Of a stretch of 64,000 nt of DNA, positions 43,525 through 55,882 are shown piece after piece. The DNA comes from Penicillus capitatus. Taxonomy: Eukaryota; Chlorophyta. The stretch covers positions 2,232,001-2,296,000 of the forward strand of contig OZ287695.1 of the NCBI GenBank assembly GCA_965649825.1, given 5' to 3'. Both the position numbers and the translations under genes were made by a program. The notes under the pieces are model-generated. The model did no database searches. It saw only the letters and a list, made by a program, of their open reading frames with translations, and was not told the DNA's origin. Position 1 is the stretch's first letter, and each line of letters opens with the position of its first letter.

Positions 43525-45680
43525 ATGTCAAACAAACGACCCGCCGTGTTTCTCACGAATTCGGCTAAAAAACAATTCGAGCATATATCTCTGGAGCCAT
43601 GTCTCGCGTGGATATTGGGCTGGCGCTCGGCGGAGCGCATTGAGATTTTAAATGTCTGTCGTTTCTTGGCAAAAGATGGACAGATCCTCAAAACCACAGA
43701 CGTCCCCTATTCCCTCGAAGATGAGATCAGTTCAGCCTGGCAACCATTGCTTCCTTGTTGTCTTGACACTTGAGTTTTTAGCCTCACTCAATGCAGCCCT
43801 GCCTCGAGAAATCGTTCCATTGGGATGTGCAGCGGTGTATGGAAACGATATCTACATGTCTGTGCTCACTCTTGTCAAGTCCTTGACGATTCTCTCCAAG
43901 AAAGCCGTCGAGTTGCACACGCCGTCAACAAACAGCATCTCTGGAGTGTGGTGTGTTGGACGCCTCATTACACATATGGACGGAGTTGGATGCGACTTTG
44001 AAGAGATCGCAGAAGAACAGAGTGTTTTCCTGTCATCCCATCGATCATTGAGGTCTGTCATAGAAACGCACTCTATGTATCCTGACCTTGTATCCAGGTG
44101 GACAGTCGATATGACACTTCCTGTATTCGACAAGGACGGAGATGTTTACGCAGATCTGTGGGTGAAATGGCAGAAACTGCTGGATTCGCTGAGGGCATCA
44201 CACTGTCTTCTGCTCGTCGATGATGGATCGTCCAACAAGTGTGACCTGATCTCTTCGATGTATCCACATAATGTGTGACATCCTATCAGGCATCTCATTT
44301 CGAAGGAACGGAAAACACTGCTTTCGGAGCTTTTCGAGAACAAGGAGGTCGATCTCGATTGCCAAGTATTGACCGGTGGTATGGAGAACGAATACCAGTG
44401 TCCACTTCTTCGACTTCATGAGCTACAGAATGAACAGCAGATATGTGTTCGGGGGCTCCATATAAAATGTTTCGTCCGGTGCTATGTTCCGTTTTTTGCC
44501 TCGGCCTCGGCATCCGACATACTTGAGCGCTATCTCGTTCCATCACTGAAGTTCAGATGGCAGCAGTGTCATTCCATGTTCCAGCGAAATACATCGATCA
44601 ATGAGGCAAGGTCGGATTTGATAAATGCATTGTGTGATTGTGTTCTCTCTCAGATGTGTTCGATGCACTTCTCGATCGAAGGCTACGTTGTACCGTTGTC
44701 TGTGATCTATCCCTTCTCACCCGGCTCGCAAAGCAATGAGAACTCTCAAGTGGAATTCAGAAAACAGTTGCATCGAAGATTCCTGCAAAAGGAGAATCGT
44801 CCTGTCTTTCTGTCCTCTCTTTCTCTGGAGCACAAGCCAACAACCCTGAAGACAGAGCACCCCATCAATGTTCATGATCATCTTCCACAAAAGAGTGCGT
44901 CAGATGCATCCATATGAGAGAGACGACATAAGAGACGTGTGTTTTGATAGGCTTCCCCGAGGGTGGTATGATGGCGACGGTATCCGGTCGCTATGAATAT
45001 TGCCATTATGGCCATGATGGCATCAACGATGCAGGATGGGGTTGTGCCTATCGGTCACTGCAGACCGTGTTCTCTTGGTTTATCCATCAACACTACACGG
45101 CATTGCCAATCCCTTCCCACAGGCAAAGAACAACCTTCTATCTATCTCGCATGAACATGGGCTGTTGCCATTGTAGAAAGATCCAGGAAGTGCTCGTCGA
45201 GATTGGTGACAAGGAAGGCAGTTTCTACGGGAGCCGTGAATGGATCGGTTCCATCGAAGTAGGTACCGTCCTACAAGAAATGCTGGGTGAGGTCGTTTTA
45301 TTTCCTATACCGTTCGCATACGCTTGTCGTTCTCTTTAGATGTCTCATACCACGTTGTCAGCAAACCTGCCCATCAAGATATTTCCTCTGTCGCCCGAGA
45401 ACTGCTGCACCACTTTAAGACAGAAGGAACGCCGGTCTCCATCGGAGGCGGCGTCTTGGCCTATACCTTGCTCGGCATTTATTTCAATGACCAGACGGCT
45501 GAAGTGGAGCTGTTGATTCTCGATCCGCATTACACAGGGAAGGACGACATCCAGTCCATCATGAAGGGCAACTGGATTGCATGGAAGAAACCGACAGACA
45601 AGGCTGCGGCAGGCGGACCTCTCTTTGTTCAAAACACACATTACAACTTCATGTGTTCAAAACGTCCAACAACAGTGTGA
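43525..45680 (+). CDS. UFM1-specific protease 2 (UFSP2)
   Basis: A cysteine protease that matures the ubiquitin-like modifier UFM1 and removes it from substrates such as ribosomal protein uL24. ATG at 43525; several short introns (for example near 43740-43790, 44270-44300 and 45290-45340). The N-terminal half is divergent, as usual in UFSP2. The C-terminal C78 peptidase domain contains [20 protein letters not shown] with the catalytic Cys, then [11 protein letters not shown] and [26 protein letters not shown], and LILDPHYTG with the catalytic Asp and His. The end YNFMCSKRP is also typical. Its presence implies a complete UFMylation pathway. 48 bp separate its stop from the stop of the convergent HSP20 gene. 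Confidence 0.92.
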
Positions 45681-45728
45681 GATGGATGTGTCGTACATTG
45701 TTGGCAAACTCTTCGAAAATGCACGGAG

Positions 45729-46382
45729 TTACTCGATATCGATCACCCGAGACGACACCGAGTCTTTTTCGACTTTCGGAATCGTGATTCTCAGCACGCC
45801 TTCATCGGCCTTTGCCGAAATCTTGCTTTCATCTGCACTCTGAGGCAGATTGAAACTGCGGAAGAATTTGCCAAAACGTCTTTCTGAGCGATAGTATCCC
45901 TCCTTCTCTTCCGTACTCTCATCCTGCCGTTCGCCAGAAATCGTTAACACACGCTCCGGTGTCACCTACGTGATCCATATCATGATCTCAGTCATTCCAG
46001 AGCATGAGACAGTGGAGTGAGTATCCTGACGCACTTGAATCTTGACGTCTTTCTTAGACATACCAGGCAGATCGGCACAAATGGTGTACTTCTCATCATC
46101 TTCGCGGACATCCATTGCAACACTCATGCCTTCGCGAGTGGCAGCAGGGAAGAATGTTTCCATTCCGCCAAACATGTCGTTCTCGAAACGGTCGATGAAA
46201 TCCGCCATACGCTGGAGTTTGGGACCGACCTGCCGCAGGGGAGCACTGCCACGTCTCGGCATGAAGTCATCACCTTCTCCTGCACGTCTTTTCCAACTCC
46301 GACACGGTTGATATCTTGTATAGGTCTTCCAACAGGGATATGCAATGCGACGGCACAGCTGCGTTCCGATGCGGGTAGACAT
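45729..46382 (-). CDS. Small heat-shock protein (HSP20), organelle-targeted
   Basis: Exons 46035-46382 and 45729-45965 (69-bp intron) encode 194 residues. Residues 1-30 are Arg-rich and lack acidic residues, suiting a mitochondrial or plastid presequence. The alpha-crystallin domain shows VREDDEKYTICADLPGM, VLTISGER, RRFGKFFRSFNLPQ and the C-terminal EGVLRITIPKVEKD. These chaperones hold unfolding proteins as oligomers. The tail lacks a clear IxI motif beyond ITI in the last strand. Confidence 0.9.
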
Positions 46383-46457
46383 CTTTTTTGCTAGACACGA
46401 TCCCAGAAGGCGAACGCGGTTAAGTACGGCTATCGAAGATTCCGGATCCTTCTCGCT

Positions 46458-48044
46458 ATGTTTGCGTCATCATTACTGTCACCTGTCCCATCATCCGTAT
46501 GCCCGAAGATGCGCATGTCCCCTGCGAAATGGATGTTGGATGGAAGGATCGTCGGTGGCAATGTGTGTCGGACACCGAGACCCATCGTCGACAGAACGAG
46601 AACCAATCCTTTTAGGAGAAGAAGTGTGAGAAGGTGTGATGCGACGGAGGCTGGCGACATATCCGTTCAGACAGCGGAAGAGGCTGTGAATGAAGGACTC
46701 GCTGCTCTGGAGAAGAGATCGAATCCGATAGAAGCGATTGAGCTATTCCGCCGAGCACTCGTGATGAATCCGACTGCCCAAGAAGCCAGTGCTGCCATTT
46801 ATAACATCGCCTGCTGTTACGTGGAGATGAAGGAGTGGCAGAAAGCGGCAGATCAGATCGTTGTCGCCGTCAATGATTATCGATTGGATGTCAAGATTCC
46901 AAAACAGGCACGTCTTATGGAAAATGTAAGATTGCTGTTGATGTGACGTGCGGTGGAACAGGACACAGATCTCGATGAGCTCAGATCTCGGCCGGAATGG
47001 GACGATGCCTTGTCGAGAATGAAAGGTGTGATGTCGACGAGCATGAGAGACAGCATGATTGGAGAACTGAGGTCACCATTCCGCTTCTTTCGATTCTACC
47101 TCTTTGGTGGCCTATCCATCGGGGCGAGCGTGGGACTCATTTTCATCGGCTCTGATGTCATCAAAGCCATTCAGAGTGCGATATCGAGTCTTATGGTTTC
47201 TCGCAACTGAAGAGGGTCGCCTTGTGTTTTCAGAAGGAGGAGGAGATGCCCTTCAAGCGCCTCTGCAGAATCTGGCTATCAATATTGTCGCCGTGTTAGT
47301 ATTGTCTGTTCTCTTTTTTCGAGATTTTCAATCCAGAAAAAAGGAGTTGGAGAAAATCGAACGCGAAGGAAAACTCAGTAAACTTCAAGTTGTTTCATTC
47401 GTGTGCAGTGAGACTTGTGTGAGATGCTTTTTGATGATGCCACAGGTTCAGAAGACAGCCGGAAAAGCCATTCCACTGTATGACCTGAGAGGGTCTTTTC
47501 GTCCGGTCATCATCTGCGGCAGCAAGAATTTCTGCCGCAGGGCTGTCGACGCAGCGCGTCCCTATTTCTCAGCTCTCAAGGAGCGTGGTGTTGCCGGTGA
47601 GCCACCTACAGTTTTGTCATGGACAATGGACTCTTGACTCTTAGTGATCCCAATCCCCATTGCCGATGTGGACGAACGCCTGAAAAGCCTTCGAGAAGAT
47701 CTCCAAAGTGCAACCACGACATCCGGATTCGGAACGCCAACGAAATCCAAGGCTAAACCACAGAGCCGTTGGGAACTGACGCCCGTCCGGATGGACGCGT
47801 GGAAGGTCTGCGAAAGCAACCATGATTCCTCACTCCCCTCTCACTCTCTGTACTTTCCATAGACATGGTTGACAGATCAGAAGGAATATTCTGGTCTAAC
47901 AGAACGAGATTTCTATCTGCAAGTTCAGTTGGATGGATCGGTACGGACGAGTGGCTGCGGAATGCCGCCATGGAACAGTATTGTTTCAGATCTGCCGCCA
48001 CTGGACGACATCCGAACAAAGCTAACAGACAACATTGGATTCTG
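46458..48044 (+). CDS. LPA1-like photosystem II assembly factor (TPR, two membrane segments)
   Basis: Homologue of plant LOW PSII ACCUMULATION 1, a thylakoid protein that assists D1 insertion into photosystem II. ATG at 46458; the first 60 residues are Ser/Arg/Pro-rich (plastid presequence). TPR units follow (AIELFRRALVMNP, AIYNIACCYVEMKEWQKAADQ). Then come two membrane segments (FYLFGGLSIGASVGLIFIG; NLAINIVAVLVLSVLFF) and the conserved C-terminal domain (LYDLRGSFRPVIICGS; GSVRTSGCGMPPW). Introns include one of only 36 bp (46926-46961). Stop TGA at 48042-48044, 23 bp inside the opposite UMP synthase coding sequence. This is among the best evidence for a plastid in this organism. Confidence 0.85.
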
Positions 48045-49529
48045 ACGCCTCTTGTTTGCGAAGACTATTTTGATACGCCTTCCATCCAGCTTCTCTGTAT
48101 TGTGCAGCTGCCTTTTCCGGATCTTCTGCTTTGATGATGCCCCGTCCGACAATGATGACATCGCTTCCCTGGCATCCGATGACGGCCTCGGGTGTCTGAT
48201 ACTGCTGTCCAAGGCTGTCGCCTTTCTCACTCAATGCCACTCCAGGCGTCATGTGGATCATTCCACGAAATACATCGTTCTTCTGCACAGCTTGCCACGA
48301 TGAAGGATGGATCGAAATGAAGCCCATGACAAACTCTGGTCTTTTGAGGGCTGCTTCCACAACATACTGCGTGTACGACCCAGTGGCAAGGGTTCCTTCG
48401 GAGGACATCTCAGCCAAAAGGAGTAGACCACGCGACATTTTCAATCCGACGGATGCCAAACCGTCGATGATGCCAGGTCCTGGCACAAGATGCGCATTGG
48501 TGATATGTGCCCAATCAGCAATGTGATAGACACCACCAACATACTGTTGCACAACAGTATTGCCAATATCCGCAAACTTTCGATCTTCAAAGATCAAAAA
48601 CTCGTGCTGTTTAGCCAGGAGTTTCAGATTTTCTGCGACATCCATCGTCCAGTCCATCAAGATATCGACATGCGTCTTCAGAACGCAGATGTGTGGACCG
48701 ATTTTGTCGGCGAGTGAAAGTAACTCGGATGACGTCGACACATCTGCAGCAACAGCCAGATTCGTTTGTTTTCTCTCCATGATCTCAAAACACTCTTTCG
48801 CTACTGAGCATTTCGCCAGCGACGCCTTCTCTGCATAGGAAAGGCGGGTAGAAGGCGGAATAGGCAATGCGATCTGCTGTCGGAGGAAATCTTTGACGCG
48901 CAGCTGCATCTCCGATGTGATCAGGCCTCTCTTGAAAAGCACATCCAGCAAGAAAGTCATCTTGAAAGCGGAATGCAATTCAATGCCCACTTCTCTGAGA
49001 TTCTTTTCGCCTCCTTGCTCCCTATACAGAAGCACGATTCCGTTATCTCTTGCAATAATAATCCCACTGACCGATCGATGAGAACAACGACATGTTGGAC
49101 ATTCAATCCCTCGAGTTTCAATGGCTCGACGGTCTCCACGACTGACATCCCACTTGACACAAGATCTTCGACGATGAGAACATCTTGGCCGGCTTTGAAG
49201 GCACCCTCGATGGCTTTCTTCGTTCCATAGTCTTTCACTTCTTTGCGACGCATGACCATCGGAATCGCGTGTTTCGTAGAGAGGACCGTTGCGATGGGCA
49301 GAGCGGTGTAAGGCACGCCACAAAGCAGATCAAAAGAGACACCATCCACTGTTGCCCAAATCACATCCGCCACTTCTCTCAATACCTCTGGATGTGAAAC
49401 AATGGCGCGCAGATCGACGTAGATCGGTGAAGAGATGCCACTCTTCAGTTTGAATTCTCCGAATTTGAGAGCGTCGATCTCGTGCAAACGCATCACCAGA
49501 CATTCGCATCGTTCTGGGGAGACGGCCAT
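48022..49529 (-). CDS. UMP synthase (orotate phosphoribosyltransferase-OMP decarboxylase)
   Basis: Bifunctional enzyme for the last two steps of de novo pyrimidine synthesis: orotate to OMP to UMP. Exons 49072-49529 and 48022-49021 (50-bp intron) encode 485 residues. The start ATG 49529 fits the OPRT start; an upstream open extension lacks an ATG. The N-terminal OPRT has the PRPP loop [15 protein letters not shown] and [10 protein letters not shown]. The C-terminal OMPDC has the catalytic [12 protein letters not shown], the ligand loop, and [11 protein letters not shown]. The domain order is that of animals, plants and amoebae. The 5' end faces SufS with 174 bp between starts. Confidence 0.95.
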
Positions 49530-49703
49530 CTCAGAGAACGGCTTACGGCAGTTCAGTCGGCGGATTCTTCGTCGCGATGCCTGACGATCCGGAAAAGACA
49601 GCTTGGTGGATAGGTAAGCCCGACGCATCCGTCAGAACGTCCTCTCACAACGTCGTCGCATCAGATTCGCCAACAGTACGACACAGGAGATCATTCTTGG
49701 GAG

Positions 49704-51434
49704 ATGCTTGTGTGTGGCGCAGGTTGTCGAAGTGTCGTCCCTTTGCCGATCGCCGCTGTCACATCAACACGCTGTTGGTCGAAACAGGGTATCACGCGTA
49801 GACGATGCATTCAAGCGGTCGAACAGCAGTTCTGGATGGACGCCGATGTGACGTATGACTTGTGATATGGTAGATTCAGAGTCCCGTCACCCCTGAGAGT
49901 GTGGCGGAGACCACACGACCAGATTTCCCCATCTTACAGCAGAAGGTCAACGACAAGCCTCTCATCTACTTCGACAATGCTGCCACATCACACAAACCGC
50001 GTTCCGTCATTGGCGCAATGGAGGATTACTACACATCAACAAACTCCAATGTCCACCGTGGCGTGCATGCCTTAAGTGCTGAAGCGACAGCTCTCTTTGA
50101 GAACGCACGATCAAAGGTGTCCAATGCATGTTGGATAGATGCACACACCAACCACGACATTCCTGCCGCGTTTAGGTGTCTGCTTTTGTGAATGCGGACA
50201 GCAGTCGTGAAATCGTGTTTACGCGAAATGCAACGGAGGCGATTAATCTTGTGGCATACGGATGGGCTATGCATCATCTGAAACTGGGCGACGAGGTCGA
50301 TCCCGTTCTTCAAAGGGTGACCTGTTGCGCTGGATGTGTGTACAGATCTTGGTGTCAGTTGCTGAGCACCACAGCAATCTGATCCCTTGGCACATTGTCG
50401 CCAAGAAGACGGGGGCAGAGCTTAAGTATATCAGTCTCACATCCGACACAGAAGAGCTCAACATGGAGGTCCTGTGCACCTCTACAATGAATTCTGTATT
50501 GAGCTTCATGCATTTTAGCACTTGGATGAACTCTTGACGGATCGGACGAAACTGGTTTCGACATTTCATGTCTCCAATGTTCTCGGTGCCAAGTCGCCAG
50601 CAGATGTCATTACCCGGAAAGCGCACAAGCTTGGTGCCAAAGTGCTCTTCGACTGCTGTCAGTCCGTTCCCAACATGCCAGTCGATGTCCAACAACTGGG
50701 TGCCGATTGGATCGTGGCATCTGGACACAAGATGTGCGGTCCCACCGGCTGCGGTTTCCTCTGGGGTATATGCGTGGACGATATCAGCCTGTTGCCATAC
50801 TGCATTTCTTAGGCAGGTACGAAATGCTCGATGAAATGGAACCTTTCATGGGCGGAGGGGAAATGATCGCAGACGTATTCATGGATCGCTTTACATGCGC
50901 ACCACCACCGGCCAGATTTGAAGCAGGCACTCCAGCCATTGCAGAGGCCATCGGTACCACCCCTAGAAAGAAATGAGATCGATGTCTTGCGAGTTGCGCC
51001 CCCACAGGACTGGGTGCTGCTTGTGATTACCTGTCCCACATCGGAATGGAAAATATTTATGCTTACGAACACGAACTTGGAGTCTATCTCTACGAGAAGA
51101 TGACTGCAATGGATCGGGTGAAAGTCTACGGGCCCCCTGTCCATCGCGGACGTGGTTGTCTCTGCGCCTTCAATGTTGAAGGTGTCCATTCCACAGATCT
51201 CGCAATGGTTCTGGATCAGTACGGTAGGATGCGATATCTGTTTGACACTGTCTTTGGATATCTGTCTTTACAGGAGTCGCAATTCGATCGGGTCATCACT
51301 GTGCCCAGCCTCTGCATCGTTACTTCAAAGTATCCTCGTCCGCCAGAGCGAGCCTGTACTTCTACAACACCAAAGCAGAAGTGGATGTCTTCTGTGATGC
51401 CTTGAAGGAAAGTATTCAGTTCTTCAACCATTAA
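49704..51434 (+). CDS. sufS: Cysteine desulfurase SufS, plastid type
   Basis: A PLP enzyme supplying sulfur from cysteine for Fe-S cluster assembly by the SUF system. ATG at 49704; residues 1-48 are Cys/Arg/Thr-rich, without acidic residues until the end, and fit an organelle presequence. Exons start 49704-49847, 49880-50116 and 50176 onward, with further short introns; intron 1 is only 32 bp. Motifs: [42 protein letters not shown] (His stacking on PLP), [23 protein letters not shown] (PLP Lys) and the active-site Cys in [12 protein letters not shown]. These are SufS/group II features, not NFS1. SUF enzymes of this type in algae act in the plastid, supporting plastid presence. Confidence 0.9.
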
Positions 51435-51540
51435 AACATTTTCATTCATTGTATTGCCATGGGGAGAGAATCTCAATGCCTTTCAAAAATCTGCTGCTTG
51501 ATCCTGTATGGAAACCGTCTATGCATTGTTTCGATGTCTA

Positions 51541-53012
51541 CTAGTCCATGAATGTGATGGCAACAGATAACCCCAACAGCATCATGATCGCCAAGATATT
51601 CGAGAACATGTTTGACTTTTGTGTTTGCATGAGATAGAGACGGTGCTCTTCTGGTCCAACAAATCCACGGATCACCATTGCTTGTGCCACATTTGTGCTT
51701 GTTTGAAAGAGCTTTCTGAAGAGTTGGTTCAACTACAGATCCATCATACGCGAGAAAGAGAAATGGAGGAATGGAGTTACGATGTCTGCAAGAAGTTGCA
51801 GGCTGCCTCTAGGACCAATGGTTTTCCAATCGATCCCTCTCACGGCGACACCCAGTGCCAAGTTACGCAGTTCATCGAACACCGTCGACAGAAATCTTAG
51901 CGATAGCAGGAGACAGAAGCCGATCTCTTTCACCGTCACACGCAGTAGACGCAAAGGGGAGATGATTTGTGTTAGAGACAGAGCCAGCTGTTCAGGAGAT
52001 GTGGTAATGAGACAGAGACTGGCGGACTGTAGAGCAACAAAGACAGCACTGACTGCCGTGATGGCCAATCTCAAAGACTTCCTTGTCACATTCACGAATG
52101 CAAACCTCACGCACATGTCCAGTTCCATGAGAGCGCCACACAGTGGGGACCGTACCTGAGAAAGACATACTTGTAGGGTTTGGTACCGGAGAGCGAAGGG
52201 AAGCCATCCAGGTCTTCCGATGGCACATGGGATGGAATGCTGGGCGGTGCTCCATCTGACAGACATGCTGTCAGCGCAAAGTAGAAGAGAGACATAACGA
52301 GAAGAGGCAGCAACGTCGGCCGTGCAATTCGCCATGGGGTATTCAGCAGAGTGACACTGAGCAAGAAAACAGCAATTGTCGCTTGACCCTGTGGTCCACT
52401 TCTTGTCAGTAAGAACAGCAGAAATACAGTGCCTATCTAGACACACGCACATCCACACCTACGACTCATAAACGTGGTCTGTTCACTTGCTTGACTCTGG
52501 CATCCACGCCATGCAAGAAAGTCGCAGGGGAAGGGACATAGGAACTGGATCCACCATGCAGACAAAGAGTTAGGGAATCTGACCAGAAGCTGTCTTGCAC
52601 TTTATACCTGTATGGCAATGATGAGAGGTTTAGGAAGCCAGAAAGCACTCTTTGTTGAATTGGCACATTCTCTCGTTTGTCTGCCGCGCAGGTCACTCTT
52701 CCTGAAAGGGACAAAGCGATCAGAAAGACGATTTGTGCATTCGATCGTCATCAGAACGGTGAGATTTATGACAGCTATGTATACGGGACGTCCATTTGGC
52801 CGATTGGAGCGTCGCAGTGATCTCTCTGCATCGCCGTCGTCGACGTCCAGCGATTGCTCGGGCGATCTTACGAAGTGTCGGTAGACGCATGGAATGGCAA
52901 GATCTCGGTACGATCGACTGTCGTACGCGTTGGTCGATGACCTGAGCAGACAGCAGCGACAAGAGACAGCATTGACGACGACTTCTGTGCCAACCACCCA
53001 AGACAGATGCAT
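51541..53012 (-). CDS. EcfT/CbiQ-like transporter subunit (plant ABCI12 type)
   Basis: ATG at 53012; stop at 51541. An N-terminal Arg/Ser-rich region may be a plastid presequence, and several short introns are present. Membrane segments include IAVFLLSVTLL and LLPLLVMSLFYFALTA, a segment around FVALQSASLCLI, and a last one at SNILAIMMLLGLSVAIT. The T-component signature of energy-coupling-factor transporters is clear: FLHGVDARVK near the start, then LLRVTVKEIGFCLLLSLRFLS and two coupling motifs (LGVAVRGIDW; AQAMVIRGF). Plants keep a plastid homologue, ABCI12. In bacteria this subunit couples ATPases to a substrate-binding protein for vitamins or cobalt/nickel; the algal substrate is unknown. 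Confidence 0.8.
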
Positions 53013-53147
53013 CGTCGCTGTTTGGTTTGGCGAACGGATAGCCGTTTTACATGATACTCCAACAATTCTCGAGGCCCCTGCTCAGACTTTGGCCATCGAC
53101 GTATCTCAGGTGCATTTAGCGTCAGTCTTTCTGGCTGTACGATGGAA

Positions 53148-53220
53148 GCACCCATGGCGCAATGGATAGCGCGCTTGACTTCTAATCAAGCGGTTGCGGG
53201 TTCGAATCCCGCTGGGTGTG
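53148..53220 (+). tRNA. tRNA-Arg (anticodon UCU)
   Basis: A 73-nt cloverleaf. Acceptor stem GCACCCA/TGGGTGT with a G-U first pair; D arm GCGC...GCGC; anticodon stem CTTGA/TCAAG around loop CTTCTAA, anticodon TCT; T arm GCGGG-TTCGAAT-CCCGC; discriminator G. No intron, and CCA is not encoded. The A-box (TGGCGCAATGG) and B-box (GGTTCGAATCC) are intact. It begins 135 bp upstream of the start codon of the EcfT-like gene, which reads the other way. Confidence 0.97.
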
Positions 53221-53504
53221 TACGTGATGCGAGGCATGGAGCAATAACCATCCCTTACATTATGCTACAAGATCGCTATAGTGTCGCTAATAACCAGCCG
53301 TGTACAGTTATATAATGTGCATGTACACCTGCACGAATCTTCCATGCTGCTCTCTCACAATTAAATTCTGCTTCTTGACGCGCGAGAGAGGCAGTGAAAG
53401 ATCAGTCAAGCAGGGGTGGAGGGAAAAGAGATAATGCGCAGAGGTAAAAACGGTATGAACATGGTATGCACTGATCAATCGCCAAAAAGACAGAAATCAC
53501 AGAT

Positions 53505-55709
53505 CTATCTTCTTTGATGTCTCCAGTACTTCATCGCTAAGTAAGCCAGGATGCAGTAGAAAATGAAGAAGACATAGACAATAGAAGCATAGACCGAAGC
53601 ATTGACATCATCAATAGAGTAATACTCCAACATCTTGACATCCTCAAAGCTGCCGTTGCCTCTCGGAACTCGGAGAGTCAGGTTGGCCGCTTTCTCGGTG
53701 TCATATTGATTCACTAGCAAAGCGCTGAAGCCATATTGAACAAAGTTCAGGTAAGTATACCAGTAGTAGTAGTTTGGTATGTCATCTAGTCGAATCATAA
53801 ATCCGGCAAAGAGAAGCAAAGTGGATGCGTATGCCGGAAGCATGGCATTGGCTGTATCCAGATCGCGCGCAACAGCAGCAATCACATAGGAAATACCCAC
53901 CCCTGCTAACAGATTTCCGCAGTAGACAGCCCAGAACACACCGAAGCTTCCTTGAAGATCGACAGCCAGGTATGCGATCGGCCCAAAGATGGCACTAGAG
54001 ATGACAGCAAGGACGATCTCATCAAACATTTTGGCTGTTATGTACGTAATCACGCGGTAAAGACCGTCGTTTCGTTCTCGATAGAAAACCGATCGCTCTG
54101 CAGCACAGAGCAGCCCTCAGCCCGGATCTATGCGCGCATGGATTGGGAGCTCACCAAGAACGAGATTGGGAAGGTATGCTGTGGCACTGAAAACTGGTAG
54201 AGCTGTCCATACGAACAGCATTCCGGCGATGTTGGTAAAATTGTCCGTGGCGTAATTGTCGCCCACTCCATGGAAAATAGTCGCCAAGAGAAACACAATG
54301 ACCACTTTCGTTGCAATACGTGGCAGCATAAAATCGGCCGAGCGAAAATTCTTCGAGGAGCGATACTACATCACACATCAAGTCGAAATAGAAGTTGCCT
54401 ATGCGTTAGTCACACTTTTAGAAAGGTCTTGAATCCAAACCAGAAAGGTGTGACCGTCTCCCTTTTCACCGAGATTTCTCTGTACTCATCTTCGCTGATG
54501 ATGCCCTTCTCATCCAGTCTACCATCGATCTCACTCTCGATGCTCTTTTTCAGTGCAGATGTATTGTATGCATTCAACATGTCTTGATGATTTCTTTGTC
54601 TTCCGATACTCACAACGATATCGGTGATCCATTCGGCCTCGCTGTTTTCATTGACCTGTCGAGTGGTGTTTGTCAATGACTCAAAATAACCAATGGCATG
54701 CTCTGCAAGAAAATGACGATGTATTCCTATATCATACGGCATCCGTTTCTCACCTCTGGATCCAAAGTACGCGGTCTGTCCGCGTACCAGGATCATCATC
54801 GTATCGAAGAGGCCATAGACATATGGGGTCGGTGAATGAATCGTTGTGCAGATGGTCGTGCCATCGTCTGTTAAGTTCTTGACCACCGTCATCACTTCGT
54901 TGGCTGTGAAGGAATCCAAACCAGAGGTCGGCTCATCCAGAAACAGGACACGAGGAGTTGACACCAGAGCAATGCCGATGTTTACGCGTTTGGCCTGAAA
55001 CAGATTGGATCTGTCAGAGAACGCAAATAGGATCGTCGACGATTTCACCTGTCCTCCAGAGATGCCTCTATTCAGTGGATTGCCAATTCCCACGTGCTGG
55101 CATTCTTCCAATCCCAATTTCTGTAGAATGACATCGACTGCCGCTTTTTTGCTGGCGAGGGGTTCAGAAACTGGCCTCTGAAGAGAACGGTTAGTCGATC
55201 CGCAAAACGTGAGAACAGAGATGCTGCACCTTTAACTCGGCCGTGTACATCAGCATCTCACGAACCGTAAACATGGATAACAGTGTATCAAACTGCTCCA
55301 CGTATCCCGCATAGCGTCGGAGAAAACTGCTCGTCGGTGGATAGCCAGCAAAACGAATAACGCCACTCGTCGTCCCTGTTGTTTTTCTCCCAGCGAGCAC
55401 GTCCAAAAGAGTGGTCTTGCCACTCCCACTGGGGCCCATCTATGACATACCGACATAGAAACAGATGTGTGTGTATTAGCTGACGCACCAAGACGGAGAG
55501 TTGTCCCGGATTGAAGTATCCGGTGACATCCCGCAGGAGCGTCGCCGTAGTTCCTTTCTCCGTGTGCGACTTGACTTCGTACGTGACATTCTGCGAAACG
55601 GTTCATTTGGCATGGACCAAAAGAGAGGATGCCCAAGGGGAGGCACGCACACCTTGAAAGTGAGTTTAAAGCCAACATGAGAATCGGCTCGATCTTCGTT
55701 CTCCGTCAT
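53505..55709 (-). CDS. ABCG-family half transporter (WHITE/ABCG2 type)
   Basis: A lipid or xenobiotic exporter half-molecule that works as a dimer. ATG at 55709. The nucleotide-binding domain comes first: Walker A MGPSGSGKTTLLDVLAGRK, Q-loop region YVEQFDTLL, signature ISGGQ (split by a short intron near 55000-55050), Walker B VLFLDEPTSGLD and switch His in CTTIHSP. The linker then leads to the membrane domain, with hydrophobic segments around IVFLLATIF, AVISSAIFGPIAYLAV, FWAVYCGNLLAGVGISYVIA and TLLLFAGFMI, and a final helix SIVYVFFIFYCILAYLAM. The loop before the last helix has NLT and NGS glycosylation sites. Introns are short. The NBD-TMD order marks subfamily G. Confidence 0.92.
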
Positions 55710-55882
55710 GGTATTTGTCCAAAGAAACCCGTGAGTTCTCCATACTATGTGTCTTTTTTGTAGTCCAGGTTACGTAATACTTGATGACGTATTCGTAAGC
55801 TTATGCTGGATTATGTAATAGGGCATAAGTGATTGTCTTGCGTTTGCATCGAAAACGCAATGACTTGATGATGACCGAAGAA

